Notes: generated by a model not told the origin, from the sequence alone. Numbered from the stretch's first letter, positions 10,341 to 21,075 are shown. The stretch: 64,000 bases of DNA from Heterohyrax brucei (GCA_028571685.1 CM053146.1:22975431-23039430), one strand, 5' to 3'. Translations and numbers: made by a program.

Positions 10341-12470
10341 ATCTGGGTGCGGAGCCAAGATGGCGGACTAAGCACACGTCTCCTTGTATTCCTCTGGAAA
10401 CGAAGACCTGACGGAGCCTTCTGGTCACCTAGTGACCATGGCACAGGGCTGTTAATTTGGACTTCAAATCACTGAACGAAAAATTTCTCTTTCACTGACT
10501 CCAACTCCTGGCTAGCCCTGGTTCTCACACACTGAAGGTAACACACCATTTTGACTTCTTTTTCTCTGTGTTGGCCAGTTGGTAGAGCTTGGTCTTGCCT
10601 AGCAGCTAGTTTCAGACACACTACTGGTGGGGTAGGCAGGCAAAATTGCCATATTTTGAGAGCCAGGCTTAGGTCTCTGTTAATCTAGCCACTTTGGGCC
10701 TGTCTTTTTATCACTGCCACAGTGTGGTTTGTACAGAACTACACTGCCAGTGTGTGGGATGCCATGCTGGATATGGAGATTTTAGCAGACCTAATTCTTA
10801 GCCTGGGAGCCAGCACCTGCAAACATGACAGCGCTTCTCCAACAGAAAAGCAGTAGTTTACTCAGTGTCACCTATGGTGGGGGCCCGGAAACAGAGGCAG
10901 AGGACTCACTACGTCTCAGCACCTTTAGCTTCTCTTATCTGCTTACAGTGTGGAGGGCGCCATCTTAGATACAGTGGCTGCAGCTGGACCTAATTCTTAG
11001 CTTGGGAGCCAGAGCCTGCCCACAGGAGAGCTCTTTACTACCAGAAAAGCAGTAGATTACACAACATTGCCTAAGGCTGGGCCCTGTCAGCAGAGGCTAA
11101 CAGGGCAGTAGTATTTCTGTATTTTGAACTAGTTGATACTATCTGGGGTTGAATACAGAGGTGTTTACTTTGCCAGTTGGAAAGAGGGACTTCTACACCT
11201 GAAAACCTGACTGACTTGAGAAGTAGTCAGATACCTTTTGTTTTACATTTTAAGACAGCCTAGAGAAACATCTGCAGTCCACCCTCAGAGTGTCTCTCCC
11301 AGCCTTTACATACTCCCATGAAACCCAAAAAGCAATAGACCCTTGTGGCATACAAGCAATCACCCATGGCTTCAGAAGGCTCCCACAAAAAACAATCAAG
11401 GAGTTTTCCAGATGACGAAACTTTTCTCAAATCATCAGAAGGTGAATACAAAAGAATTATACATGGAGCCCTTCTAGACCTTATGCAAAATGCAGCAGAA
11501 TAAAAGGAAAAATTAAGCAAGCTGTTCAATCTGATGGAACACCAGTACTCTGAAATCCAACAGATCAAGAACAAAATCAAGGACATAGAAACTTCAATTC
11601 AAAGCCAAGAAAACAGAATGGAACAAATGGAAAACAGAATTTCTGACTCAGAAGACAGAGCTGCTGACACCAGCGTTTATGAGGAAAAGTCAGAAAAAAG
11701 AAACAAGAAAAATGAAGAAGCATTAAGAAGCATGTGGGACTCTATTAAGAGGAACAACCTTCAATTAATTGGAGTCCCTGAACAGGATGAGATATCTGAG
11801 AACACAGAGAGTATCACTGCTGAGCTGCTGACAGTAAACTTCCCAGAAATCATGAAGGAACAGACTATAGATATCTCAGACGCATATTGTACATCACACA
11901 ATATAGATTTCAAAAGAAAGACTACAAGACATATTATAATCAAGTTTAACAAAATGAAACGTAAGTGGCAACTCTTAAAGGCAGCAAGACTCAAAGCAAA
12001 GCTCACATTACAAGGGAAACCCTGTAGGCTTTCATCGTATTTCTCAGCAGAAACCATGCTGGCATGGAGACAGTGGCATGACACATTGAAAGCCTTGAAG
12101 TAGAAGAACTTCCAACCAAGAATTAAATATCCCGCAAAACTATCTTTCAAATATGAAAATGAAATTAAGACATTCCCAGATAAACAGAAACTCAGAGACT
12201 TTGTAAAAACCAAGCCAAAACTACAAGAAACACTGAAAGAAACTCTTGGCTTTGGCTTACAAGAACAAAACCACTTACTTTATATTTTATAACAACACAT
12301 CATCCAGAATTCTACTCAGTTAGGGAAGGCTCCAAACTCAATCACAGCTTTAATACTGAAGGAAACAATCCAGTGATTATCTTGAAAACTATGGTGCCAT
12401 CTTATTAAAAAGAGGGATGTACTACAGTCGTTATAGTCCTTCCAGATGGAGAGGAAGTCAACAAGACTAG
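10341..12470 (+). mobile_element. L1 LINE: 5'UTR, ORF1 and inter-ORF spacer
   Basis: Starts at the L1-typical 5' end (GGAGCCAAGATGGCGGACTA at 10351). The 5'UTR up to about 11365 contains two related GC-rich units about 201 bases apart (CCTAATTCTTAGCCTGGGAG at 10788, close copy at 10989). ORF1 follows (separate entry), then the spacer between ORF1 and ORF2 (AAAAAGAGGGATGTACTACA), which stops near 12470 where an RTE 3' end begins. No matching ORF2 follows, so the element is broken. Confidence 0.85.
11366..12292 (+). pseudogene. L1 ORF1 (RNA-binding chaperone), two in-frame stops
   Basis: ORF1p binds L1 RNA as a trimer and is needed for retrotransposition. The frame opens at ATG 11366 (M-A-S-E-G-S-H-K-K-Q-S), has a TAA at 11501 and a TAG at 12101, and would close at TAA 12290-12292, 308 codons in one frame. 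Visible parts in order: N-terminal region; coiled coil (M-E-H-Q-Y-S-E-I-Q-Q-I-K onward, about codons 57-115); RRM-like domain beginning near N-L-Q-L-I-G-V-P-E; C-terminal domain with F-S-A-E-T-M-L-A-W-R-Q-W-H. The only damage seen is the two nonsense changes; I saw no frameshift, so inactivation seems fairly recent for this family. Confidence 0.85.
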
Positions 12471-12748
12471 TAGAAGCCAAGGTGTTGAAACTTTGTCTTG
12501 CATACTGTGGACATGTTGTTAGGAGGCATCAATTGCTGGAGAAGGACACCATGCTTGATAAAGAAGAGAATCAGTGAAAAAGAGAAAATCCTTCAATAAG
12601 AAGGACTGACACAGTGGCTGCAACAAGGGATTCAAGCATAACCACGATTGTGAGAGTGGTGCAGGAGTGGACAGTAGTTTTTTTTTTTCAGTTATACATA
12701 GATTTGCTATGAATTTGAACTCATTTGACAGCACCTAACAACAAGAGC
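12471..12748 (+). mobile_element. RTE LINE 3' end
   Basis: AACTTTGTCTTGCATACTGT, GGACATGTTGTTAGGAGGCA, GGACTGACACAGTGGCTGCA and the terminus CATTTGACAGCACCTAACAA match the RTE 3' end also seen at 38040-38300 and 55850-56105. Inserted after the L1 inter-ORF region. Confidence 0.8.
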
Positions 12749-12754
12749 ATGAAT

Positions 12755-14465
12755 CTAACCAAACATGTGCAGGATCTGTATGCTGAAAATTATAAATCAT
12801 GATAATGATTTATCATTATAAATTACAAATATAAATATCATATATTTATATTGATAAATATAAATATTATAAATTATAAATAATCTACATAAACAGAAAA
12901 ACATACCTTGCTTAGAGAGTCTAAGACTGAGCATAGCAAATACGTTAACTCATCTCAAAGTGATCTGTAAGTATAATACAATTACTATCAAAATCCTAGA
13001 AATTTTCTTTTGTAGAAGTAAAACGCTTATCCTAAACATACATGGAAAGGCATACATTTTTCACTGTAATTTTGAAGAACAACAAATGTGATGAGTCATT
13101 CTATGTAATGTTGTGGCTTACAGTATATCTATAGTAATCAAGAGAGTGGAGTGTTGGTAGAGGGATAAACGCATTCATCAATGGAACAAAACAGAAAATC
13201 CAAAAACAGATTCACACACATATGCACAACTGATGTTTGACAAGGTGCCAAAGCAATTCAGTGAGGCAAATACAATCTTTTCAACAAATGGTAATGAGTA
13301 TATAAAAGAGAGAGAAAGAGAAAAAGCTTTGCCTTAAACCTAACACCTGGTACAAAAATCAGTTCTAAATGTATTATGGACTTAATGGTAAAATGCAAAA
13401 TTGTAGAACTTTTAGGCTAAAACATGGGAGAAAATCTTTGGGACCTAGGATCAGGTAACGAGTTCTTAGATGTGACATCGAGAGCATAATCCATGAAAGG
13501 GAAAACTGATAAACCGAAAATTGAAAAAAAAAATTCTAAACAGATAAAAAGACGAGTTATAAATGGTGGATGTGTGGAATTGTGAAATCATGTATTCAGT
13601 GAAGAACTGGTACCTGGAAAGCATAAAGGACTTTCAAAACTGAACAGTAAAGAACTGAATACTTCAATTAAAAAGTAGATCAATGGCTGAAGAGATATTT
13701 CACCAAGGAGGATGTAGAGATAGCAAATATGTAAGCATATAAAAAAATGTGCCATAATGGAAATGCAAATTAAAACCACAGTTAGATATCACTTTACACC
13801 CACCAGAATGGCTAAAATAAAAAATAGTTCGAACACTAAATATTCGTGGAATTGCAAAGAAACTGGACCAGTTGTACATTACTAATAAGAATGTAAAATG
13901 GTACAGCCACTCTGAAAAATGTTACGGATATACCAGTTCAGCAACGAAAAGAAACAAGCCCTTGCTATACCCTCAGATCGGATCTATTTCAAGGAAGTTA
14001 AAATATGTGAAAAGTACTGTTTGCTTTCATGCTGATTCCAGTTAATAGTATTCCTGAAACAAGAAAATTATAGAGACGAGGAACCAATTAGTGGTTGCCA
14101 GATGTTAGAGACTGTAAGAGAGTGGGGCATAGTGAGGGGTTTGTATAACGGGGTAGCAGGAGGGACCTCATGGTGACAGAGCAATTCTGTATGTTGAAGT
14201 TGGTGACAATTACACAAATCTACAAATCTTGTGAAATTGCATAGTTTATGTAAAAATTAAAAGCTAGTGAAAGCTGAATAAACTGTATAGATTCTAATTC
14301 CCTATTTTTGATATTTTACTCTATTTATGCAAGATGTTATCACAGGGAAAACTGGGTGAAGTATACTTTGAGATCTTCCTATATAGATTTTGCAGCTTCC
14401 TGTTAATCTGTAATTATTTTAAATTTAAAATATTAAAAATAAAGTATTCTAAGAGACAGGTATTT
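12755..14465 (+). mobile_element. Old L1, ORF2 C-terminal region and 3'UTR
   Basis: GGATCTGTATGCTGAAAATT, ATCAAGAGAGTGGAGTGTTG, GACTTAATGGTAAAATGCAA, ACCTAGGATCAGGTAACGAG and AATGGCTAAAATAAAAAATA are in L1 ORF2 3' order. The 3'UTR ends in an A/T-rich tail near 14450. Diverged with many stops. Confidence 0.75.
12785..12895. repeat. AT-rich palindromic stretch
   Basis: Almost pure A/T with small perfect hairpins: ATAAATCAT-GATA-ATGATTTAT near 12789 and AATATAAATAT-C-ATATATTTATATT near 12828. Probably an expanded AT microsatellite within the old L1. Confidence 0.7.
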
Positions 14466-14794
14466 TAAAAGACATAGAGAAATATTCCCTAACTACAACA
14501 ACGTGAGAAGTACTACATGGAATGATGGTAGCAAAATCAGAAGGGCTGAAACTGAGGGCACTAGAAGGTTCTGGTTGTTAGGAAAATTTTTACCACTATC
14601 TTCAGGGAAGAAAGGAATGCCAGCTAGACCCACTACTGAGAGTCAATGGTTCAATAATTATAAAACAAACAACAGCACAAATAATAACTTCCATACCTGC
14701 AATTTATTGAGGCTTTCTCTGTCAAGAAGAATGCTTTTACTAAAGATACAGGGAAATATTGGAAGAAAAAAATAATGGACCACATGTAGAATTG

Positions 14795-15200
14795 GCTCCA
14801 GCAGATGGAGTCTATCACAACTAGGCAGTGCTGGCTACCACCACTGACTGCTCTGATGTGGATCCCTACAGAGGGTCCTGGACAGAGCTTGAGAAAAATG
14901 TAGAACAAAATTCTAACAACAACGACTGAAAAACTGACTTACTGGTCTGACAGAAGCAGGAGAAACCTAGAGAATATGGCCTGTGGACACCCCTTCAGCT
15001 CAGTAATGAATTCTCCCCTGAGGTTCACCCTTCAGTCAAAGGTTGGACAGGTCCGTAAAACAAAACAAGCTAAAGGTGGAAGGCCTAGAAGAGAGGAGGG
15101 ACAGGAAAGTTGGTAATAGGGAAACCAAGGCTGACAAAAGAGAGTGCTGATCTTTTGTGGGATTGTCAACCAATGTCGTAAAACAATACATATACTGAAA
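14795..15200 (+). mobile_element. L1 3'UTR fragment
   Basis: AAAATGTAGAACAAAATTCT, GACTTACTGGTCTGACAGAA, AATTCTCCCCTGAGGTTCAC and GGTTGGACAGGTCCGTAAAA line up with the better preserved L1 3'UTR at 42880-43320. The conserved terminal part is missing. Confidence 0.65.
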
Positions 15201-15429
15201 AAAAGAGGGGGGATGCTTTATAAACTGAAATTGTTGGGAGAAATGTATCATGGAAGAAAAAAACATGAACCCTGAAGTAGTTGAGGAATTAGGGAAGACT
15301 AGAAAAAGTACGTGTCACAGATCTAAAACAGCTTGCAGATGTGATAACAGATGTGTGCTAGATAAAAGTTCATGATATTCTTAAAGGTGGAATTGATGGA
15401 ATTGAGCTGTTTTAGCATACTGGTACTGA

Positions 15430-15830
15430 TACAATAGAAATACCACAACTGATTTTTTTTTTTTTTTGAAGGAATTCATTTTCTCACAGTTTAGGAGTCT
15501 AGAAGTCCAAATTCAGTGTATTGGTGCTATGAGAATTTCCTCTCTGAACCCTCAGGGGGAGGATCTTTTAGTTTCTATAGACTTCACATTCTTTGATTCC
15601 ATGTGATCACCATATGACAAACATTTTCCCCTTCATGTTTGCTTCACTCTCTGTGCATAATCTGCTCTTTTTATCTTACAAAACTGAGTAGGTTTACAGT
15701 AGACCCTACACTGAGATGTCCTCATTCATGTAACAAAGAAAGTCCTTTTCCCAGTGGGATTACGTTCATAGGTACAGAGATTAGGATTCCAATACGTGTT
15801 CTGGGGGAACACAATACAGTCCATGAATGC
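15430..15830 (-). mobile_element. MaLR-like LTR remnant
   Basis: ACAATAGAAATACCACAACT, then an expanded T run, then AATTCATTTTCTCACAGTTT, AGGAGTCTAGAAGTCCAAAT, ending AACACAATACAGTCCATGAA. This is the reverse complement of a MaLR LTR; the T run probably grew within the LTR polyadenylation region. Confidence 0.65.
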
Positions 15831-16094
15831 ATCCCAGAAATCATGCATTGGCAACAGGAGTAAACATAAAGTCATTAAAGTTCAAACGCTCAGTTATCTA
15901 AATATATGGAGATGGGACTGAGTACCAGTTCAAGAGGAAAGATCTGGGATTTTATTTAGCTCCACGCGGAACAAGAGCCAATAGAGTTATCAAGCTTCAT
16001 AAGAATAAAAATGAAATCTACAGCTGACAAAAAAATACAGAAAGAAGTCTGGGGTCACTAACAATATACAAACACCAGAAGAGAAGCTAGATAA

Positions 16095-16645
16095 CTGGGA
16101 ACTCATAAAAAGCAAACACTTATGCTCATGAAAAGACTTCATCAAAAGGTTGAAAAGAGAACCTACTGACTGAGAAAAATAAATAGGCTGTGAGATATCT
16201 GATAACATCTAGTCTCTAAAATCTGTAAAATACTGCAACACCTCAACAATGAAAAGACAAAGTATACAATTAAAAAATGGGCAAAGGATATGAACAAGTA
16301 CTTCACCAAAGAAGACATCCAGACAGGTAGCAGATACCTGAGGAAATGGTCATGATTGTTAGCCATTAGAGAAATGCAAATCAAAATTACAATGAGATAG
16401 CATCTCACCCCAAAAATGGTGGCACTAACCCAAGAAGTACAAAATAGCAAATGTTGGAAAGGTTGTAGAGCAATTGAACACTTATGCACTGCTTATGGGG
16501 ATGCAAAATGGTACAACCACTTTGGAAAATGGCTTGGCACTTCCTTAAAAAGCTAGAAATAGAAACGCAATACACTACAACAATCCTACTTCTAGGAATA
16601 TGTCTTAGAGAAACGAGCCATCACATGAAAAGACATATGCCCGTC
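16095..16645 (+). mobile_element. L1 ORF2 3' part
   Basis: AAAAAGCAAACACTTATGCT, AAAAAATGGGCAAAGGATAT, AAGTACTTCACCAAAGAAGA, ATTAGAGAAATGCAAATCAA and TGGTACAACCACTTTGGAAA are successive L1 ORF2 C-terminal landmarks. No intact frame. Confidence 0.85.
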
Positions 16646-16649
16646 CATG

Positions 16650-16804
16650 TTCATTTGCTGTTGTCAAATTGGTTTGGAGTCATAGCGACCCTATAGGTAA
16701 CAGTAGAACTGCCCCATAGGGTTTCTGAGGATTGACTGGTGGATTTGAGCTGCTGGCCTTTTGGTTAGCAGTTAACTCTTAACCACTGCACCACTGAGGG
16801 CTCC
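16650..16804 (-). repeat. AfroSINE
   Basis: Reverse complement with all parts: tail TCAAATTGGTTTGGAGTCAT, body GAACTGCCCCATAGGGTTTC, TGGTGGATTTGAGCTGCTGG, CTTTTGGTTAGCAGTTAAC and head CACCACTGAGGGCTCC. Confidence 0.9.
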
Positions 16805-17344
16805 TCTACCATTATAGTCCTACTGATTTGACATGCCATGTCGCCACAACAGTCCCTCCTTTTCTTCCTTACAGCTACCACCCCTTACCATCTCATGTTG
16901 TTAGTCTCCTCTCTGTCCTCAGCATTGTTCTCTCCTGCTTGCTTCATTCTGTGACAGTAGGTCATCTCAAGTGTAACTCTGCCTGTGAGCACAGCTTCAG
17001 CCCCTTCCAGGATTCCAGTATCTTTCCAATAAATTCCAAATTCATTACTCCCACACTCAGCAGCCACCAAGTTTCCCTCCCAATTTGGGGGCTATTTTTT
17101 CTCTATTTCTGAATATAAGGCTGTCTCTAAATATTTCTTTGAATTTTCTGAATATTTCTCCACTATCTTCTTTCTTTAATCCTTTTTATCCTTTAGATTT
17201 TAGGACAGTTGTCAACTCTGACCTCCACTGGCCCCATACCACATCCATAATGCCCTTGTGTCTCTCAGACACAGCCAACAGTAGTTGAATGGAAATGCTC
17301 CATGTATTGACTGGGGTCATCCTGTCCATCCACCTGTCACCCCT

Positions 17345-17460
17345 GGACAAGACTGTGGACTCCTTGAGCTAGCAGCTATGTTTATTTCCCTCTGACTCAC
17401 GGGTACTGAGTGTAGTGTCTAACAGGTAGTAGGTGCTCAGCAAGTTTTACTTGAACTTGA
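17345..17460 (+). repeat. L2-like 3' end remnant
   Basis: GACTCACGGGTACTGAGTGT and CTAACAGGTAGTAGGTGCTC followed by AGCAAGTTTTACTTGAAC resemble the L2 LINE 3' end (..AGCACAGTGCCTGGCACATAG..). Another weak L2-type piece (TAGAGGGCAGAACC) lies near 17590. Confidence 0.5.
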
Positions 17461-18247
17461 TTTGGACATTTTCAGTAATCTTAAGGTATTAGATGTCCAA
17501 AGTGCTGCACTCTCCAAATTTTTGACTAGCCAAAGATTATTGTACTCATTTGTATGCAAGTCTTTCTCTGTTATCACTCTCTAAATTCCTAGAGGGCAGA
17601 ACCTTCATTTTTATACCCCTGTAAAACTGTGGCCAGACATCTTCACTGACAGACACTTATTACTAATATTTAGGATTGGGGGGATCTCAAGATGAGGAAC
17701 ACAGCTGTCAGTGTTCCTAAAAACATAACTCTTAGAAAAGCTTGGAAATTGGATGATGCTAAGTTTTTTTGGAGGATGAGTCTAAGACAATGTTCCCACC
17801 AATGACTTTAAATTTTACAAATCTTAGAAGATTTTTGCAAAATCTATCAACAGTGTAACACTGACTAGGAAGGTAAAGAAAACAGAATTTTCCGAATTTC
17901 TTAAATCTTGAGTTTAACCTAAGACAAAGTAATTATGAAGCTATGAACATATCCTAGCCAATGAATCCCAAGTGGGGGAAAAAAAAAAAAAAGTGTTCTC
18001 TATCAGTCATAAGAGAAATTCCCTTTAAGAAATTCTAAAGGAATCACATTAAAAACATGTGGTATTTGGCTTCAGCCTTGTGGAATTCTGACATCCTCTT
18101 TTTGTATTGCTATTTGATCATGTAATCTACATGGAGGAATAACACACTAAGAAAAAGAGTGTGTTTAATAAGCTTTGGCTTTTGTGTAGAGGAAAATACT
18201 TAAATACAATATAAAGAAATTGTAAAACTAGAACTAGATACTAAATA

Positions 18248-18450
18248 AGGAATCCCTCCGTGATGTAAATGCTTAATGGGCTAGACTGCAAACCAAAAGG
18301 TCAGTGGTTTGAGTCTACCTGGAGGCACCTCAAAAGAAAGGCCTGGTGATCTATTTCTGAAAACTCAACCATTAAACCCTATGGAGCACAACTCTGATCT
18401 GACATACATAGGGTCACCATGAGTCAGAGTCAACTTTATGACAACTACTT
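18248..18450 (+). repeat. AfroSINE, longer subtype
   Basis: AGGAATCCCTCCGTGATGTA, GGAGGCACCTCAAAAGAAAG, GCCTGGTGATCTATTTCTGA, AACCCTATGGAGCACAACTC and CACCATGAGTCAGAGTCAAC. Lies about 200 bases inside intron 1, close to the exon 1 donor. Confidence 0.85.
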
Positions 18451-18649
18451 TTTGATATAGGAAAGATAACAGTATTTTTAGCATTCCAAAAATTCTAAAT
18501 TTAAGCCTTCCAGAAATATATTAATAAGAATCAGATTCCAAAATTGATAGACAGAAAACTTAATTTTCTTATCAACCTGCCTACTCTTATAGTGTCAGCA
18601 GAGAGAACATATTAGCAAGTAATCTCATTACTGGGGAGCAGTACTTTAC

Positions 18650-18752
18650 CATTAATCTCTAAGGTCTCCATTGCACGGAACATGGTTTGGTGGAGGGCTT
18701 CTTCTTTGATGCTCCTCAAAAACTCGTCGTCATTGAAAATCTTATTTTCAAT
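18650..18752 (-). CDS. MARCO: MARCO exon 1, cytoplasmic N-terminus; start codon altered
   Basis: Minus-strand coding part of exon 1, ending in donor G|GTAAAG. It reads I-E-N-K-I-F-N-D-D-E-F-L-R-S-I-K and closes A-M-E-T-L-E-I-N, continuing with D-P-T-P-K-K-R in exon 2; mouse MARCO has M-E-T-F-E-I-N-D-P and human has F-E-I-N-V-P. The codon aligned with the usual start Met is ATT (18752-18750), and an in-frame TAA lies just upstream (CTA TAA AGC), so no earlier in-frame ATG can rescue it. In-frame ATGs follow at 18683 (A at -3, T at +4) and 18671 (G at -3 and +4, strong Kozak). Either would give a type II receptor with a shorter cytoplasmic tail. Alternatives are an assembly error, a start in another upstream exon, or decay of the gene. 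Exons 2-4 are intact, which argues against old pseudogenisation. Confidence 0.88.
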
Positions 18753-18960
18753 TGCTGAGCTTTATAGGGGCAAAGTCCCAGAGCCAGCAGAAATACTGCC
18801 CTCAAGAGGAACCACTTGGAGGAAAGATTGCTCCCATTTAACTACTTCGGTGAGATGTAGGGCACAAGATACTTCCCGTTGACCCGATTTCTAAATTCGC
18901 AAAAAGTTTCTCAATGTGATCAGGACCAGGCATTTTTCAAAAACTCACTCTTCACACTGG
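18753..18960 (-). promoter_or_regulatory. Putative MARCO 5'UTR and proximal promoter
   Basis: Sequence immediately upstream of the MARCO coding part, free of recognised repeats. It holds a TATA-like CTATAAAG 7-14 bases before the expected start codon (18760-18767) and a purine-rich GGAGGAAAG near 18811 that resembles an ETS/PU.1 half-site, plausible for a macrophage gene. Neither proves promoter function and the transcription start is not visible. Confidence 0.35.
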
Positions 18961-19214
18961 GAGCTCCTTCCCACTATAACTGCTTGTTAGAGGGGGGCCA
19001 GGTGGGCTTGGGCCATAAGTTATAGACACCTCACCACCCCTTTGCTCCCAGGCCCCTGAGAGCTAAGAGCTTCATGACAGAGTCAGAAGTTTCTCTTTCT
19101 CTTCTCTGCCTATTGAAGCCAAATATGTAATCCAAATATGTAATCTTACAAGATCCCCAGGTGCTTTATAGCTCTCTACACACATCTCAGCACTTAATTA
19201 TTCTTCCCCTTGTA

Positions 19215-19280
19215 GTTTTTTTCAAATTCTTTGAGTGTGTGCATGTGTATGTTTATGTGGGTGAGTGCATGTATGTGCAG
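19215..19280. repeat. TG-rich degenerate microsatellite
   Basis: TTGAGTGTGTGCATGTGTAT, GTTTATGTGGGTGAGTGCAT and GTATGTGC form a short imperfect TG/TGCA tract upstream of MARCO. Confidence 0.6.
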
Positions 19281-19354
19281 TCTGACTTCAGTGACAAATG
19301 GGAACTTTGAGCACTGAAACCTCCTCTGTATCTCCCTTAAGTGGCATTCCTAAC

Positions 19355-19533
19355 CAGGGAGGTTGTATAGCACGGTGGGTAAGACACGAATGAAAAGGGT
19401 AGAACGTGGATTTACATTTCACTTCTTCCACACAGTGGCTGTGTGACCTTGGGCAAATCACTGACTTTTTCAGAGTCTCCCTTTCCTCATTTGTAAAAGG
19501 TAGAAGATGGTAATAGCTGTTGTGAGTGTTAAA
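19355..19533 (+). repeat. MIR SINE
   Basis: GGTTGTATAGCACGGTGGGT, then CAGTGGCTGTGTGACCTTGG, GCAAATCACTGACTTTTTCA, CCTTTCCTCATTTGTAAAAG and TAATAGCTGTTGTGAGTGTT match the mammal-wide MIR core in order. Confidence 0.85.
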
Positions 19534-19534
19534 A

Positions 19535-19724
19535 GAAGTTCACGGGTGGTACAAATGATTAACATGCTCATTTGTTAACCAACCAGTTGGAGATAACCAA
19601 GAGTCCACTCAGATGTGCTTCAGAAGAAAGGCCTGGCAATCTACTTCCTCAAAGATCAGCACAGATCCACCGTGATACACATAGGGTACCGTGAGCCAAA
19701 ATTGGCTCTGTGGCAACTGGTAGT
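19535..19724 (+). repeat. AfroSINE, longer subtype
   Basis: GAAGTTCACGGGTGGTACAA, GAGTCCACTCAGATGTGCTT, CAGAAGAAAGGCCTGGCAAT, ATACACATAGGGTACCGTGA and TGGCTCTGTGGCAACTGG. Inserted at the 3' edge of the MIR. Confidence 0.8.
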
Positions 19725-20654
19725 GGTTGAGAATTAAACTAACATGTCTACGTGCCACTTGGTACATAGCAAGCCTGATGGCCATGTTGCTATTGCCACT
19801 AGAGACAGTGAGGACTTACTGGGTGCCAGACTAAAAAATGTTCTTTGCCTGAAAGAAGCTCATAGTTTAATATGCATCAAATCGGGGAAGAGTCTGTTAA
19901 GTCCACTGATGACTAAAGCACTTAGGAAGTGGAAGGAAGCATATAAATACCAAAAAACTTTATCAATAGAATAAAAGAGACACCAGAGCTGGATTCTGAG
20001 AGATCACTGGGAGTTTGTCAGGAGAGCAGGACAAGGCAAAGGCCTTCCGGGCAGGAAAGAGGCAGGCACAGCCTGAAAGAGGAAGAGCAGCTTTGCACAA
20101 GAGAATGTGAAAAATGTGGTCTATTTGGAAGGAAAATGGTGACGAACACAGACAGCAGGAGACAAGGCTGTGCTAGGCTAAGCCACTTCCTTAGGCGTGT
20201 GGCCTGTCAGAAAGCAAAGGGGAAAGAAACTCAGGAAAATGAGAGTTACTAACAGGGCCACACAAGGCAGAGCTTGCTGGCTGAGTCACGGATTTCAAAA
20301 CTCAGGAAGTCCCTGCCTTTGGCAGGGGGCTGGGAGCAGGAGCTCGGGCAGAAAATGTGAAAAGGAGAGAGTCAGAAGTGAGGAAGTGAAGGGGCCGACA
20401 GCTCACTCCAGAAATAGCGGTTTAGCAGTGACAGACAAGAGGGGCTGCAAGGGCTTCCCCACCAAGTGGGAAACCCCCCAGCAAAGGGCCCTTGACTGGG
20501 CTGAATGCCCTCCCTCTGCCTAGTGAGCTCTGCTCAGACACTGGCAATCCTCATACACATGTGTGGGTGGGGAAGGGTTGAGGGGGTTTGCCGTAACAGT
20601 GGGGTGACTACTGAATGCATTCATTCTTGGGGGACACATAAAATGGATGTGAAG
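19725..20654. other. Upstream flank, no gene supported
   Basis: Two open frames are present (19744-19974 and 20197-20523) but neither shows a recognisable domain or splice structure, and the second is purine-rich throughout. I take both as chance. The region could hold ancient repeats that I cannot name. Confidence 0.4.
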
Positions 20655-20860
20655 TGTGTCCCTAGGTGGTGCAAACAGTTAATGAGCCAGGCTGCTAACT
20701 GAAAGGTTAGAGGTTTGAATTCACAGAGTGACCTTGGAAGAAAGTCTTGACATTTCTACTACTGAAAAATCAGTTGCTAAAAACCTTCTGGAGCCCAGTT
20801 CCGCTCTGACACCCCATGGGGTCATCAGAAGTTGAAACTGACTCTGTAGCAACTGGTTAT
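20655..20860 (+). repeat. AfroSINE, longer subtype
   Basis: TGTGTCCCTAGGTGGTGCAA, GGCTGCTAACTGAAAGGTTA, GGAAGAAAGTCTTGACATTT, TCTGACACCCCATGGGGTCA and a tail GAAACTGACTCTGTAGCAAC. Confidence 0.85.
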
Positions 20861-20877
20861 TGGTTCTTAGTTGTTTT

Positions 20878-21075
20878 ACCTGTGAAGCCAGACAGACTTG
20901 AGTACAAGTCTTGACTGTCATTAACTTGCTGTGTGACCTTGGGTGATTAACTGCTCTGAATTTACCTTCTCTGTAGAGATTAAAACGCCTGCTTCATGGA
21001 AGGCATTGTTGAGGTGACCATGTGAAGCACAGAGTGGGGTTCAGTGATGGTAACTTGTAATGTATTAGCTGTCAT
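20878..21075 (+). repeat. MIR SINE
   Basis: GAAGCCAGACAGACTTGAGT, ACTTGCTGTGTGACCTTGGG and the later AGGCATTGTTGAGGTGACCA are MIR landmarks in the right order; the middle is diverged. Confidence 0.75.

Larger units (their letters stand above)
4409..18649 (-). other. MARCO intron 1, about 14.2 kb, repeat-rich
   Basis: Lies between the GTAAAG donor of exon 1 and the TTTCAG acceptor of exon 2. Most of it is transposon: RTE at 6930-8290, L1 fragments at 10200-16640, a MaLR-like LTR at 9690-10142 and another at 15430-15830, plus AfroSINEs, listed separately. Unlabelled stretches include 4409-5240, 8291-9454, 14466-14794, 15201-15424, 15866-16094, 16805-17344 and 17650-18247, where I see no gene. 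Confidence 0.8.

Noticed and set aside
20197..20523. 108-codon plus-strand frame upstream of MARCO
   Set aside because: No domain, purine-rich throughout, no splice or promoter context; typical chance frame in mammalian flank.
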